Shown here: positions 63,217-64,000 of the stretch, one piece after another
Position numbering within the stretch: the stretch's first letter is position 1
How the letters are laid out: every line of letters begins with the position of its first letter
Source: Lachnospiraceae bacterium NC2008
GTDB lineage: Bacteria; Bacillota; Clostridia; Lachnospirales; Lachnospiraceae
Length of the DNA stretch: 64,000 nucleotides
Assembly: GCA_000687675.1 (NCBI GenBank)
Contig: JHWS01000005.1
Location: forward strand, 243,649-307,648
Reading direction: 5' to 3'
Made by a program: the position numbers and the translations under genes
Notes under the pieces: generated by a model
Database searches by the model: none
Seen by the model: only the letters and a program-made list of their open reading frames with translations
What the model was told of the DNA's origin: nothing

Positions 63217-64000
63217 TGGTCCTGCGTCAAGATTTAGCACAAAATAAAATGAGCAGTCATGCCAGCTAAGCTGCTGGCAAAGACATAACCCTCTCATACA
63301 GTTTTTCGAAGTCGTTAGGTGACATGTAATCACAATGACTGTGAATTCTAACGGTATTATAAAAGGTTTCAATATACTCAAAAACAAGCCTATATGCATG
63401 CTTGAAATTGATGATGTTGAATCTGTTAAGCCATTCTCTTTTTATCAAGGAATGGAAAGATTCGATGCAGGCATTATCGTAAGGATAACCGCTATGAGAA
63501 TAACTTCTCTGCATCTTTTCGGTGGCTTCTCGCCAGGCATTTGAAACGTACTGGCTGCCACGATCAGAATGAATTATAAGAGGTTGACTGATGTTGCGGC
63601 ATGCCTTAGCTTTGTTGATTGTTTCAATAACTGTAGATACTTCCATGGTATCGGCAAGCGTCCAGGCAATGATTTTTCTGGCATATAAGTCCATAACGCA
63701 GTTAAGATATACAAATCCATCATGAGTCCAGATATAAGTTATATCTGTGCACCAGACAGCGTTAGGACGTTCCGGATTAAACTGTTCATTAAGAACGTTG
63801 TGGAGTTCTTTGCTAAAATCAGAATCTCTGGTAGTAGTTGTCCAAGGTTTAGTCCATTGTGCTCGAATGCCCATTTCACGCATGTACTTACCTACAGTGC
63901 GCTGACTTATGGTTTCACCAGATTTACGTAGTGCTTTAGCTATTTTAGGAGCGCCGTAATTCTGCTTTGAATCATCATAGATTTTCTGGATTTTCCTTTT
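63217..64000 (-). mobile_element. IS3-family insertion sequence, left end visible, other end outside window
   Basis: The DDE transposase gene runs from 64000 down to 63266. The candidate end of the element on this side is tggtcctgcgtcaag, beginning at about 63217, with a TGG/CCA-like terminus usual in the family. The matching inverted repeat cannot be checked, and no duplicated target is visible. Bases 63061-63216 between the broken gene and this end contain nothing I can identify. Confidence 0.65.
63266..64000 (-). CDS. IS3-family transposase, OrfB, 5' end outside window
   Basis: On the minus strand the frame is open from base 64000. The N-terminal visible part (SKQNYGAPKIAKALRKSG) is the HTH_21 region, followed by the DDE integrase core: D in VWCTDITYIW, D in IHSDRGSQYVS and E in NACIESFHSLIKREW. 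The end (TFYNTVRIHSHCDYMSPNDFE) is standard. OrfA would lie upstream, outside the window. All three catalytic residues are present, so it may be functional. Confidence 0.93.
   Translation of the reverse strand, partial: KRKIQKIYDDSKQNYGAPKIAKALRKSGETISQRTVGKYMREMGIRAQWTKPWTTTTRDSDFSKELHNVLNEQFNPERPNAVWCTDITYIWTHDGFVYLNCVMDLYARKIIAWTLADTMEVSTVIETINKAKACRNISQPLIIHSDRGSQYVSNAWREATEKMQRSYSHSGYPYDNACIESFHSLIKREWLNRFNIINFKHAYRLVFEYIETFYNTVRIHSHCDYMSPNDFEKLYERVMSLPAA

Overview
The window looks like a chromosomal segment of a low-GC Bacillota, most likely a Lachnospiraceae of the Butyrivibrio/Pseudobutyrivibrio type. I infer this from the gene content and sequence style: the PflB/PflA pair, a zinc-type S14, a long L17, a TetM-like factor with a C-terminal NYN domain, and many Rho-independent terminators. 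No tRNA, rRNA, CRISPR array or prophage was seen. Nearly all genes are on the + strand.

Layout. 1-5.7 kb: the 3' part of a TetM-like ribosomal GTPase fused to a Rae1-like nuclease, a Nudix-PgeF fusion, an acetyltransferase, a membrane protein, and an HPt protein with a two-domain response regulator. 5.8-9.6 kb: a four-gene surface-glycan cassette (aminotransferase, phosphoglycosyl transferase, acyltransferase, GT4). 9.6-11.9 kb: an AraC regulator and a divergent MATE pump. 12-15.5 kb: pflB and pflA, with a perfect promoter and a long structured leader. 15.6-20.7 kb: a DXS-like enzyme, a glutathione-peroxidase-like protein, OhrR-type and DtxR-type regulators, and phosphoglucomutase. 20.8-30.2 kb: a very large beta-propeller/HD-GYP sensor followed by a BMP-type binding lipoprotein, a GT10 transferase behind a possible pseudoknot leader, a NERD/UvrD-like helicase, a one-domain response regulator, and proA. 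30.3-35.3 kb: a zinc-ribbon membrane protein, serine acetyltransferase, an S66 peptidase, a membrane protein and an RNA methyltransferase.

35.5-57.1 kb is the conserved S10-spc-alpha ribosomal cluster, from rpsJ through secY, adk, map, infA, rpmJ, rpoA and rplQ to the ECF ATPases and transmembrane subunit, truA, rplM and rpsI. Four of its non-coding stretches fold well: the rpsJ leader, the rpsJ-rplC spacer, the rpmJ-rpsM spacer, and two matched tandem hairpins between rpoA and rplQ that share a 12-base loop.

57.1-64 kb is accessory and rich in RNA regulation: a c-di-GMP-I riboswitch with a terminator before a secreted transglutaminase-like protein, a VOC protein and a RelA/SpoT-domain synthetase each preceded by a terminator-type hairpin, and between them a Smr-less MutS2-like ATPase whose leader has a promoter, two tiny ORFs, interlocking stems and a terminator. 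The window ends in a truncated gene fragment and an IS3-family transposase that runs off the edge.

The most interesting candidates are the MutS2-like gene's attenuator (58.8-61.8 kb), the rpoA-rplQ tandem hairpins, the ribosomal GTPase/Rae1 fusion, and the pseudoknot before the GT10 gene.
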